This document shows positions 21,735-32,049 of a DNA stretch of 64,000 bases, one piece after another (the stretch's first letter is position 1; each line of letters opens with the position of its first letter). The position numbers were made by a program, and so were the translations under genes. A model generated the notes under the pieces. It saw only the letters and a list, made by a program, of their open reading frames with translations, was not told the origin of the DNA and ran no database searches. Origin of the DNA: Dasypus novemcinctus (taxonomy: Eukaryota; Chordata; Mammalia; Cingulata; Dasypodidae); assembly GCF_030445035.2 (NCBI RefSeq), contig NC_092216.1:10789405-10853404 (forward strand), read 5' to 3'.

Positions 21735-24696
21735 AAGAAGCATACCAAGATATTTCAGAGAGCTAGAGACTGGATGATAGGCTTACAGGAAATTGGAGGT
21801 TAGAGGAAGGTTGTGAGCTGATGACTACATGGGTGAAATCTGTGATAAAATGGAAGTAAGTATTTGTATAGGGAATGGACAAGGGGGGGCATAGGAACTT
21901 TGCAGGGATTTTGGGTGGGACTTTGCAGGGTTGAGGGAGCAAGGGTTGGGGGATGGGTCAGGTGGCCCAAGGAACTGGGGAAAGTGCTGGTTGAACAAAT
22001 TGAACAGAGAAGACTGTTGGGTATGTGGTTGAAACTATAATGTTGAGAAAAATCTTTAGAAAATTTTATAAGGAAGAACTATCTATATAAGGTGCTTAAG
22101 TAGAGACATCTGGCACAAAGGCAGGTTTCTAGGGAGTGTGTGCCTGCTCTACTTGTCTTAGTGTGTTACATCATTGGGTGGAGACCCATACAATGAGAAG
22201 GAAGGTGTACCCCCATCCTGGGGAGGCCTGATGTTCTGATATAGAAGGAATTGTGTCTCTTGACAGAATTGGTGGCTCCCAAGTGGGGAGAACAGTCTAG
22301 TATATCAAGATCTCAGCATTGTTGAGAGTATCTGTGAATCTGTTCCTTCAGGCAGTGAAGGTTGATTGTTCTGTGGGCCTTGAAGGTAGGGAGAGAGAGG
22401 AATAGAATAGATGGAAAGAGGTAACTGGGGGCCAATGGAAGTGTTCTATGATATTGTCAATGATGGATATAGGACATGTTAAATTACACCAAAATGTATA
22501 AGTCTATAGGTTAAAATGTAAATCATAATGTAAAACATAAGGCAACTAAATATTTAGAAAATTATGCAGTCTAAAATACAAACCATAATGTACCAAAATG
22601 GAACCATGTTTGATAGCTATGTTTCAATATCTGTGCATCAGCTGGAGCAAATATAACATGAACATGTAAAAGATCATTGCTGTGGAAGGGGGAAAAATGT
22701 TTGATGTCAGATATATGGGAGTCCCCTATATTGCATATGTGGATTTTCCATCATCTAAAACTTTTTTGAAAACAAAATAAAAAATTAGAAAAAAAAGAAA
22801 GGATATTGACACTGAGGAAGAAATGAAAGAAATTGCTTTCCACTGTAAATAGGCAACACCTATTACAATGATGAAAGGAAAAACATCAAAAACAAAATTT
22901 TATGATATTTTTCATTTTTTTATTTGAGTTTTTCTAAATTAGTATGTATTCTATTTCTAATCTTTAAAACTATCACAACTATTTCATTTTCTTACTAATT
23001 GAATTTGGCAATATATTAGGTTTCATTTTTGGAGAAGTTTTGGATCACAGAGGTGTTCAACTATGACAGGTAAGGAATGCTGGTGTGGGGTGTTATTTGT
23101 GGGGGACACATGGTTGGGAGGGAGTTCTCCAGGGCATTTATATAGGATGCATAAAAATGTTTGGGTATATGTTGGCTATTTTCATAGTAGTTACAACTAC
23201 AAATGACAAGTGAGGGAGTATTGAGTTCTTTACCAGTGGAGCTCTGTCACATTCCCCAATGGAACAGCAACAATCCCCCAAGTGCAAGGGCAAAGACCAG
23301 TGAACAATAGTCCAATGATAAGTCCTTAATAATGATGACTATGTTTATGAACCTGTGTGCCTGAAATTTGAACTAGAGCTTCAGGGTGCCTAAGAGTTAC
23401 TTCCTGAGTGCCTCCATGTTGCTCAAATGTGGCCCTTCTCTAAGTCAAACTCAGCATGTAAATGCATTGCCTTCCCCCCACTGTGAGACATGACTCCCGT
23501 GGATGAGCCTCCCTGGCACCGAGGGATTACTACCAAGCATCAGCTGATGATGTAACTAGAAAATGACCTTGAATAAAAGGGTCAATTCAGACCAGCAGAA
23601 TATCTCAGTCTACATATAATACCAGGAATTAAAAATGCTTTTTGACCTGAATAAAAGGGGAAATGGAAAGGACAAATGAGTTTATATGGCTATGAGTCTC
23701 CAAAAAGAGCCGGGAGATTATCAGAGGGGTTACCCTTATGCACACCTCGGCAGAGTCCCAGAGACAGATAAAGTAGATGCAACCCTAGGTATTCATTCTT
23801 CTGAGGGCTACAGAGACCCACAGATTCTATGGTCATGGCAGATGGAGTTCAGTGCCATGTCTGTTTGCCCTCCTTTGGAGTTTGTGCTTCTGTGTGATGG
23901 AGCTGGACTCAGATGTGATCTTTGTCCACAATCCTCTCCTGTTACTTTTAATGGATTTGTAGTTGGTGCTGGGGTTTAGGGAATACCCAGGGGACCTGAA
24001 TCTCTGGACTGACCATGTGATAGCCAGGCTCTGAGCCTCAACAGACTTGCAACTCCTAATATACACTCTGGTTTATTGGACTTACCCCACTCAGCTAACG
24101 TGGAAGTGATGAAGGTCAACCATTACACCAGGGAGCCAAGAGTGCCTACAACTGAAAGCAGTAGAATTGCATCCAGTATCCATGTGGAATCTAATCCCCA
24201 TCTTGATATAGATGTGGAGTGGATACAACAATTCTAAGGTCCACAGGAGGGAGGAATAGAGTATGGATTAGAGTGGACTTACTGATATTCTATTCATGAA
24301 CGATTGTGATTAGTAATTGAAGGAAAGGTGGCACTGGTGTGGAGAAAGTGGCCCATGGTGGCTGCTGGGGATAGGGAGTGGGAGGAAGAGATGTGATGTG
24401 GGGGAATTTTCAGGGGTTGGAGTTGTCCTGGGTGGTGCTGCAGGGACAGTTACTGGACATTGTATGTCCTCCCATGGCCCACTGTGTGGACTGTGGTAGA
24501 GTGTGGGCTACGATGTGGACCATTGAGTTGTGAGGTGCAGCGGTGCTCAGAGATGTATTCACCAAATGCAATGAATGTCTCATGATGATGGTGGAGGTTG
24601 TTATGGGGGTAGGAGTGAGGGTAGGGGTGGGGGGTATATGGGGACCTCATATTTTTTGAATGTAACATTAAAAAAAAATAAAGACACACAAAAAAA
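21735..24696 (+). other. Complete long L1 3' UTR (~2.96 kb)
   Basis: Non-coding. It runs from the ORF2 stop to the A-rich tail at 24,669-24,696. An A-rich, AATAAA-like stretch at about 22,770-22,800 might be mistaken for an end. However, the minus-strand copy at 40,356-43,381 crosses the same point without a break, so both halves belong to one UTR. A G-rich tract (24,604-24,644) precedes the final ATGTAACATTAAAAA. Confidence 0.85.
24604..24644 (+). other. G-rich tract near L1 3' end, quadruplex-compatible
   Basis: Runs of GGG, GGGG, GGGGGG and GGGG are separated by loops of 2, 1 and 5 bases, just before the L1 tail. Equivalent tracts lie at 38,876-38,915 and 39,263-39,310, and on the minus strand at 8,437-8,463 and 40,484-40,512. 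A G-rich 3' UTR tract is a known feature of mammalian L1. Confidence 0.65.
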
Positions 24697-25974
24697 GAGT
24701 GTATTATTTCACAGATCCAAGATGGCAGTGTAGGAAACAACAGGCTGGACTCCTACTCCAAAAATTGTAAGGTAGCATACTTGCCTTGGGTCTGTGGGGG
24801 CAATAGGGACACAGTATCTAGAGAGGGAAATCCAGTCAGCTGGTGATGAGAGAAGCTATGGAATATAGGGCAGGCAAACTTGTACTCAGTGATTTGGGTG
24901 GAAGACTAGCAATTAGCTATATCTAACAATGACAAAAGTCACCAAATGACCAAATGTGTGTGCCAGGATCCAGCAGGCCCTCAAAGAGGGAAAACTGCAG
25001 GACAAGCAAGTGTGGGGACCAGGACCAAGCAGGTCAGAGGAAGAAGAGAGCAGTGGTGCAAACTTGTGGGTTGCTTGTGCTTTCCAGGGAAGGGAAACTG
25101 CAGGGTAAACAGGAGTGATGGCTGTCACCCAGCCAGCTCTTTAAGATACTTGAATGGATGTGTGTGAGCTAGGGCAGGCTGACTGGACCTCAGGCAGTTC
25201 CCCCAAAAAGGAGAGATATGAACCTGTGCCATAGTGGCTCCAGAGAGAGGGATGAGGGATGATGATCAGGCAGGCTGATAAACACCCATTCATCCCAAGG
25301 AGCCAGAGGAAATGGGACAATGGAGGTGTGGGCAGCGAAGGTGTGTGCCCAGCTGGCCCAGATGAGAGAGGATCCAGGAGAACCATCCAGCAAGCTTGCC
25401 CAACAGGATTGAAGAGGAAAAGAGCCAAAGAGCAATCCAGTGGGCTCTCAGGTACCCAGCTGGCTCCCTGGAGGATGGGAGTCAAGGGACAAGCAATGGG
25501 AACTTAGACTTAAACTGATATTTATAGAGTCTTCCCTCTAGATTGGGATACCTTAACTGTGGAGGGCATACCATGGGGTAACTGAATGGTGAGCAGAGGT
25601 GGCCAGAGATGATTGCTGGTGACCAGGGGAGGCCGATTTTTCTCTTTTCTCTAAATTTTTATTTTTTCTTTTCTTTTCTGCCTCTTCCTTTTCTTTTCTT
25701 TTGCAACACTTTCTCCTGCCTGATATTTATCTATTTCTTCTCATCTTTCTGGGTTTTTTTTTGTTTTATTTTATTTTTTCCTGTTCCTTTTTTCACCTTA
25801 AGTTTATTTCTTTTTATTATTTATCTTCACTCATCATATTTTCCTGCATACTTAATTGTTCATTTTCCATTCCTTTATTCTTCTTCTTTTCCCCTTCTTT
25901 TTTCCCTCTTTCCTAGCTGTAGGTTTTTTGGGTGGAACATGGGCAACAACAAAGATAAAGAATAAGTGGGGAAA

Positions 25975-26960
25975 AAATTCAAAGAGAACCCTTAACATAA
26001 AACCAAATGAAATAAAATGCTAGACTCAAAAGAGAAAGCTGTCCAATTGAATAAAGCCACCAAGAAAAATATATGCCTACACACCAGGAAAAATTAAAGC
26101 CATGAGAAAAAAGAGTAAGATAGTCTGATGAACAATCTAAAAGGCAAAAGGAAAGGCAGACTGCAGAACAACTAGTCAACACTGTCCAAATAAATATCAG
26201 AATCAACTTAATGAAGTGAAGAAGGAGATAGAGAATATTAAGGAGAAAAATATATAAAAAGAGGACATGTCTGACAGTGATAAAAGGCATGATGCAAGAA
26301 ATTAATAATGTGCTGGAAACACACAACAGCAGATTTGAGCAGCATAGAAAAAATTAGTAATGTTCAAGATAGGTATCTAAAATCACAGAGATAGTGAAAA
26401 AAATGGATTTAAAAAAAGGAAAATTTTCAGGAGGGACTTTGGAAATTGAATCAAAATACAAAATACACAATCATAAGCATTATAGGCATCCCAGAGGAAA
26501 AGGGAAGGGATAGGAGCCAAAGGAGTATTGGAGGAAACAATGGCTGAAAATTTCCCAACTCTTTTGAGGCACATGGATGTACAAGTTCCAGGAAGCACAG
26601 AGCATTCCAAACAATATATATCCTAAAGGCCTACCCTGAGACATATAGTTATTAAATTGTGAAATGCTCAAGACAACAAGAGAATACTGAAAGCAGCAAG
26701 ATTAAAGAGGCCCATCACATACAAGGGATGGTCAATTAGATTAAGCATGGATTTCTCCTCTGAAACCATGGAGGCAAGAAGGTCATGGTACTACATAGGT
26801 AAGGGATGAAAAGAAAAAATCTGCCAGTCAAGAATTCTATATCTAGCAAAATTGGCATATAAAAATAAGGGAGAATTCAAAATAATAACAGAGAGAAATT
26901 GAGGGAGTTTTCTTAACAAGAGTCCTCCACTTCATGAAATATGAAGGGAGTTCTGCAAGT
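25975..26960 (+). pseudogene. L1 ORF1 relic
   Basis: Heavily mutated ORF1 with the coiled-coil (about 26,210-26,400) and C-terminal RNA-binding parts (about 26,460-26,830) recognisable by alignment with 19,450-20,250. No frame longer than ~60 codons survives. Confidence 0.75.
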
Positions 26961-27046
26961 TGAAAGGAAAAAAAAGTAGGAGAGAGAGGATTGGAGGAGA
27001 GTGTAGTAAGAGTAGCTAAAGGGCTAAAAAGAGAAATTAAAAAAAT

Positions 27047-30000
27047 ATGACACATTCATTCTAGAGAAAAAATGTCTAAAATACTGTCTTGACTGTAATA
27101 ATTTTGTTAATGGATTAAATTCTCTAATTAAAAGGTGAGATTAGTAGAAAGGTAAGGAAATGATCTATCTGCATACTGTGTAAAAAATTTCAGCTTAGAC
27201 ACAGGAACCAAGTAGATTTTAAGTGAAAGGTTGGAAAATGATTATATATACACACAATAACCAAAAATAAAAAAGTTGGAAGTAGCTATTCTGGTATCAG
27301 ACAAAAACTTTTAATGTAAAGCTGTTGAAAGACACAAAAAAGGGCACCACATATTAATAAAAGGGGTAATGTATTGAGAAGAAAGAGCAATAAAAAACCT
27401 TTATGTGCCTGACCTGGGTGCCACAAAATACTGAAGTGAACACTGGAAAAACTAAGGGAAGAAAGAAATGCCTCTACAAACATAGTGGCCATTGTGGCTA
27501 TCAATACACTATTATCATCAATAGACAGAATATCTCAACACAGAATTAATAAAGGGATACTTTGAATAATACATTAGAAGAATTAGACATAATGTCATAT
27601 ATAGAACACTGTACAAAAATAGAGCATATATATTCTTCTCAAGCACACATGGATCATTCTCCAGGATAGAGCATGTGACAGTACAAATCTCAATGAATTA
27701 GAAAGATTGAAATTATACAAAGCAATTCCTCCACCACAATGAAATCAAGATGGAAATTAATAAGCAACAGAGAACCAGAATAGGCACAAATATATGGGAA
27801 TTAAACACTACACTATTAAATAATTGATGGATCAAGGAGGAAATTTTGCAAGAAATCAGTAACTACCTCAATGCAAACAAAAATGAAAATGGAACTTATC
27901 AAAACTCATGGGATGCGTCTAAAGCAGTACTGAGAGGGAAGTTTATAGCCCTAAATGTCTATATTAAAAAAGAAGAGCCAAAATTAAAAAAAAAAAAAAA
28001 CTAATTGCACAACTGAAGGACTAAAAAAAAAAAAAGAACAACAAACTAATCCAAAATCAAGTAAAAAGAAGGAAATGGCAGTAATAAGAGCAGAACTAAA
28101 TAAAAGTGAGAAAACAAACACTAGAACAAATTAACAAAATCAGAAGCTGAATTTTTTAGATGAGTAATTCGTCCTCAACTGGATACTTTGAAAAATTGTA
28201 TGCCAACAAGATGGGTAACTTAGATGAAAGTTTCAGGACAAATTTATGGAACATAATCAACCTCATTGAAGAAAGAAGTAATAGAAACAACAGATCAAAC
28301 ATAAGTAGTGAGATTGAATCAGACAGCAAAAGCTTCCCAACCAAGATTGAATCAGACAGTAAAAGCTTCCCAACCAAAAATGCCCAGGAAAAGATGTCTT
28401 CATGGGTGAATTGTACCAATCCAACCATTCTGAAAAGAGGTAACACCAATCCATCCTAAACTCTTATAAAACAGAAGAGGAGAGAACATTATGTAACTCA
28501 ATCTATGATATGATCATCCTCATATCAAAAGCACATAAAAGCACTACAAGAAAAGACAACTCTGGATCATTCTCTCTAATGGTCTTTGATGCTAAAGTCC
28601 TCAGCAAAATACTTCAATTATATCCAACAGCACATAAAATGCACATAATATCCCAGTAATGCAAAGATGGATCAACACAAGGAAATTATTAATAATCAAT
28701 GTAATACACCACATTAGCAGATTGAAAGGGAAAAAATCACATAATAATCTTTATTGATGCTGAAAAAGCATTTGCCAAGATACAAGATACACTTCGAAAG
28801 CAGAAATAGAAGGCAACTTCCTCAACATGATATAGACTATATATGAAAAACTGACAGATAACATCATACTCTATGATGAAAGCCAAAAGGCTTTTCCTCT
28901 AAGATCTGAAAGAAGACAAGAATGCCCCTGTCATTGCTCTTATTTAACATTGTTTTAGAATTACTTACTTCAACATTTGGCAAGAAAAAAAAATCAAAGG
29001 TATCCGCATTGGAAAGTAAGTAAAAATTTCATGATTTTTTGTGACATGATCCTATATATAGAAAGCCCTAAAAATTCATAACAGAGCTTCAAGAGTTTAT
29101 AAATGAGATCTGTAAAGTGATGGGATAGGAGATCAACATGCAAAAATCAGTAGCATTTCTATATACTAACAATGAACAACTTGAGGAGGAAATTAAGAAA
29201 AAATTCCATTTACAATAGTAGCTAAAAGAATCAAATATATTGAAGTAAATTTAACCAAGGATGTAAAGGAAACACAGAAACTACAAAATGTTGCTAAAAT
29301 AAATAAAAAACTTAAATAAATGGAAGAATATTGATTTTCATGGATTGGAAGACTAAATGTCATTAAGATATCTAACTACAAAAATTGATTTATAGGTTTA
29401 ATGCAATCCCAATAAGAGTTGCAACAATATTTTTTTTACTGAACTGGAAAAGCTAATTATCAAATTTATTTGGCAGGGTAAGGGGACCCAAATAGCCCAA
29501 AACATGTTGAAAAAGAAAAACACATTGAGGAAATCATGACACCTGACTTAAAAGCTCTACAAAGCTACAGTGGTCAAAACTGCATGGTATTAGTGAAGTA
29601 TATCCATTTTAGTTCACAGAGGGACATTCTTGCATTTGTACTAATAACCATAATTCCCATCTACCTCTGGGCTCAATGTGTTATTCAGTTCCTAGATTAT
29701 TCTCTAGCTTTCTTTCAATTGTCATTTATATCCATAGATCAATCTTTTCATCCACAATTCCATTTATAAACCATCTGCTACTAACTATAATGTGTTAGGA
29801 TCAACTATATTCATTTCTGCACTTTTATAGTTAAGATAATTAAAGCTTCTACATACACTAAGCATCAGTATTCCTTTGTAGCCCTCCTTTTATGTCCTAA
29901 TAACCTGTACTCTAGCTTTAGCACCATGCAATTATTCATCATATTTATCTCACAACTTCTATAATAAAAACCTATTTTTTTAAAAGGAAAAAAACTACAT

Positions 30001-30360
30001 GATATTGGCACAAGGATAGATGCACTGATGAAAGGAACCAAAATTGTAAGTTCTAATATAAACCTACACATCTATAAACAACTGTTATTGACAAGGCCAC
30101 CAAGCCCACTCAACAGCAACAGAATGATATCTTCAACAAATGGTGCTGGGAGAACTGACTTTTCATACACCAAAGAATGGGAGAGGATCTCCATCTCATG
30201 CACTATATAAAAATTAACTCAAGCTGGGTCAAAGACATAAATATAGAGCCAAGAACATAAAGCTCCTGGAAGATAATGTTTAGAAGCATTTATGAGATCT
30301 TGAGTAGGAAATGTTTTCATAAAATTTACCCCCAAAGTGTAAGCAATGAAAGAAAAATAG
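27047..30360 (+). pseudogene. L1 ORF2 relic, truncated
   Basis: The ATG at 27,047 corresponds to the ORF2 start of the other copies. Endonuclease remnants lie to about 27,780. The fragment at 28,160-28,459 (YFEKLYANKMGNLDESFRTNLWN) lies just before the reverse transcriptase. Palm-domain remnants follow at 28,700-29,070. A tandem 30-base repeat (AGATTGAATCAGACAG twice) sits at 28,310-28,372. The frame is repeatedly broken and ends abruptly at the SINE at 30,361. Confidence 0.82.
29592..29990 (+). mobile_element. ~400-base retroposed insert of unknown source, with TSD
   Basis: Interrupts the L1 ORF2. The flanks AAACTGCATGGTATT (29,577-29,591) and AAACTACATGATATT (29,992-30,006) differ at two sites and continue the L1 reading. 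The insert ends in an A-rich stretch (TAAAAGGAAAAAA). These are the marks of target-primed retroposition. The body is AT-rich with no open frame. It has some flavour of an L1 3' UTR from a different subfamily, but I could not assign it. Confidence 0.6.
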
Positions 30361-30790
30361 GGAAGCAGACATGGCCCAATGGATAGGGCATATGCCTACC
30401 TCATGGGAGGTCCGTGGTTCAAACCCTGGGAGGCCGAGATGCCCCTGGAGACAGTGGGTACAAAAGGCAACAGTATCTCTCCAAGGAGAGGAAGGTCTGC
30501 AGCAACACGCTGGTTGTTAAAAGGAGACACACAGAAAAGCTGCAGGAGGGACCCAGAGGCCTCATTCATCCGTGTGGAGCTGGCCCATGTGCAGTGCTGT
30601 TGCGTGCTGGGAAACATTCTTCTGCTTAGACCCGGTGCTCCATTTTGTATCGCTGCTAGAGGAAAACCTGCTTCTATCTCTGGAGGGGAATATTCACAAG
30701 CATCATGGCAGTGGCAACACCAATGTCAGAAACTTGAAGAAGAGCTCTGTTTCTCTTGAAGAAACTTCTGCCTGGCCGGATAGGTAGAGC
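30361..30790 (+). mobile_element. DAS-type SINE head and body with foreign sequence between
   Basis: The tRNA-related head (GGAAGCAGACATGGCCCAAT, then box B GGTTCAAACCC at 30,418-30,428) is followed by about 100 bases that match the 3' coding end of FOXN3. SINE body words then return (GTGTGGAGCTGGCCCATG at 30,575-30,592). The rest to 30,790 is poorly matched. The head drives pol III transcription in intact DAS SINEs. Confidence 0.65.
30440..30548 (+). pseudogene. FOXN3: FOXN3 C-terminal fragment, plus orientation
   Basis: Reads GDSGY, then KRQQYLSKERKVCSNTLVV, then KRRHTEKLQE. This resembles the basic stretch near the C-terminus of FOXN3 (KRQ-K-RKV-S-TL-KKRRTEK). It lies inside a SINE-like context and points opposite to the N-terminal FOXN3 pseudogene 700 bases away. 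The match is only ~35 codons, so it could be over-read, but the order of identical residues makes chance unlikely. Confidence 0.6.
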
Positions 30791-30798
30791 TGTGTGGG

Positions 30799-31252
30799 TT
30801 TTTTTTTTTTAAGATTTATTTTATTTATCCCCTCCCTCTATTCCCCGCCCCCCAATCCTGTTCCCTGTTCCCCTGCTTGTCTGCTCTCTGTGTCCATTCT
30901 CTGTGTGTTCAGAAGTGTCTGCTTGTATACTCATTAGGCGGCTCCAGAACCAATCCTGGGACCTTCCAGAGTGGGAGAGAGGTGATTACTCTCCTGCGCC
31001 ACCTCAGCTCCCTGTTCTGCTATGTCTTCTTATTTTCTCTCTTCTTCCTCTTGTTGCATCACCTTGCTGCACCAGCTCTCCCTGTCTGTGGACACTCGTG
31101 CACTGGGCTGCATTCCCACTTGGGCCAGCACTCCACCATGGACCAGCTCTCCAGTGGATCAGCTTGCCCTCACCAGGAGGCCCTGGGCATCAAACCCTGG
31201 ACTTCCTATATGGCAAAAAGGAGCACAATTGGTTAAGTCACATCTGTTTTCC
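30799..31252 (-). mobile_element. DAS-like SINE, minus strand, interrupting FOXN3 pseudogene
   Basis: A T-run at 30,799-30,811 with TTTAAGATTTATTTT is the reverse of the usual A-rich DAS tail. The tRNA-related head is at 31,190-31,252 (minus strand). It breaks the FOXN3 copy right after the codons for the NTPPT and ACATCAGG stretch. No clear direct repeat flanks it, so recombination rather than simple insertion is possible. Confidence 0.75.
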
Positions 31253-31926
31253 AACCTGATGTGTTTTGAGCTGCCTAAGGAGATGTGGGAGGTATATTGA
31301 ATACAGTTGATAAGGATGATAAGGTTTCATTTTCAAAGCCTGAATTAGGTTTTGTCTGTACTCTAGGTCTATGCATCACAACAATCCTTTTCCAATATTC
31401 TAACACCTCTCTTTATTCACTTTCTTAACACTTATTAAATGACAAAGTATGTTTCACTGAGTTTTTCCACGCAGTAGGTGCATTTGCAAAATATGGAAAA
31501 TGTTTCAAGATCCAGTTGTAAATATCCTTGATGGGCAGGTCCTTGTTTGGAGAGGCCTTGATGGCCAGAAATATGAGGCAGCTAAAGGAATAGTGGGGTT
31601 TGCAGTTGGCATCATAGGGCTTATCCAAGTGAATGGGAGAAGCATATTGTCATTATCCAAGTCCTGGATGGGGCTGAGACTTCTAAGGATTTACTCCCAA
31701 CACTCAACTGCAAATTCTTACTCTCCTGCAACCAGTTTGGGCTGGTCAACTCTATGTCTTCCATAGCCTCCTTTTCTAATCTGTTATCAGGCAGAGAAAA
31801 GTCAAAGTCACTGTCCTCCTGAAGAGTCTTAGAGAAATTGCTGCCCTGATAACACTGGTTCAGTACACTGTAAACACTAATTCCTGAGCTTTCTGGCTTC
31901 TTACTGGGAGGCATGACTGGACTCAT
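31253..31926 (-). pseudogene. FOXN3: FOXN3 processed pseudogene, N-terminus and forkhead domain
   Basis: A retrocopy-like relic of the forkhead transcription repressor FOXN3. The ATG at 31,926 begins [20 protein letters not shown]. It runs through [20 protein letters not shown] before a frameshift near 31,700. In the new frame, 31,425-31,628 encodes the start of the forkhead domain: [40 protein letters not shown] and [13 protein letters not shown] (recognition helix). A stop follows at once, but FOXN3-like codons continue to about 31,253 where a SINE cuts in. There are no introns over ~220 codons. Clearly non-functional. Confidence 0.9.
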
Positions 31927-32049
31927 TTTAGTGAAGGCTCCTGAGTATAAATGGGGTCAGTATAATTCCAGGTCATAGAAAGGACTGAGGAGCATCCATT
32001 ATCATGAAATGTTTATGTATGTTCATGTATGTATGACATATTTCAATAT
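31927..32049. other. Short unassigned spacer
   Basis: About 120 bases between the FOXN3 start codon and the minus-strand L1. The first part may be FOXN3 5' UTR on the minus strand. A (TGTA)-rich patch lies at 32,010-32,035. Confidence 0.3.

Larger units (their letters stand above)
17732..24696 (+). mobile_element. L1 retrotransposon, plus strand, reverse transcriptase deleted
   Basis: Same family as the elements at 1-7,698 and 40,356-50,339. The 5' UTR spans 17,732-19,449, the ORF1 relic 19,450-20,250, ORF2 20,456-21,734 and a ~2.96 kb 3' UTR 21,735-24,696. The ORF2 region is only ~1.3 kb instead of ~3.8 kb. At about 21,540 it jumps from the endonuclease end straight to the C-terminus. Short direct repeats (GAGTGTA) flank the element, so the deletion probably happened after or during insertion. 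Confidence 0.92.
24704..30360 (+). mobile_element. Older plus-strand L1, lost C-terminal ORF2 and 3' UTR
   Basis: Begins with CCAAGATGGC at 24,717 (YY1-like) and has a 5' UTR to about 25,940 that ends in a pyrimidine-rich block (25,630-25,920). An ORF1 relic (about 25,975-26,960) and an ORF2 relic from an ATG at 27,047 follow. ORF2 can be followed through endonuclease and reverse transcriptase but stops at 30,360, where a SINE begins. The last part of ORF2 and the whole 3' UTR are absent. It carries a ~400-base unidentified insertion at 29,592-29,990. It is more diverged than the other plus-strand copy. Confidence 0.85.

Noticed and set aside
22760-22850. Apparent L1 poly(A) end near 22,790 (AAATAAAAAATTAGAAAAAAAAG)
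   Set aside because: The minus-strand copy passes through the homologous position (about 42,200-42,360) without interruption, and the sequence continues to align to the true end at 24,696.
25141-25507. Overlapping 80-115-codon frames on both strands at 25,140-25,510
   Set aside because: They lie in the GC-richer outer 5' UTR of an L1, in competing frames, with no recognisable domain.
30396-30617. Minus-strand frame of 73 codons across the SINE at 30,400
   Set aside because: Antisense shadow of SINE and FOXN3-like sequence; no independent support.
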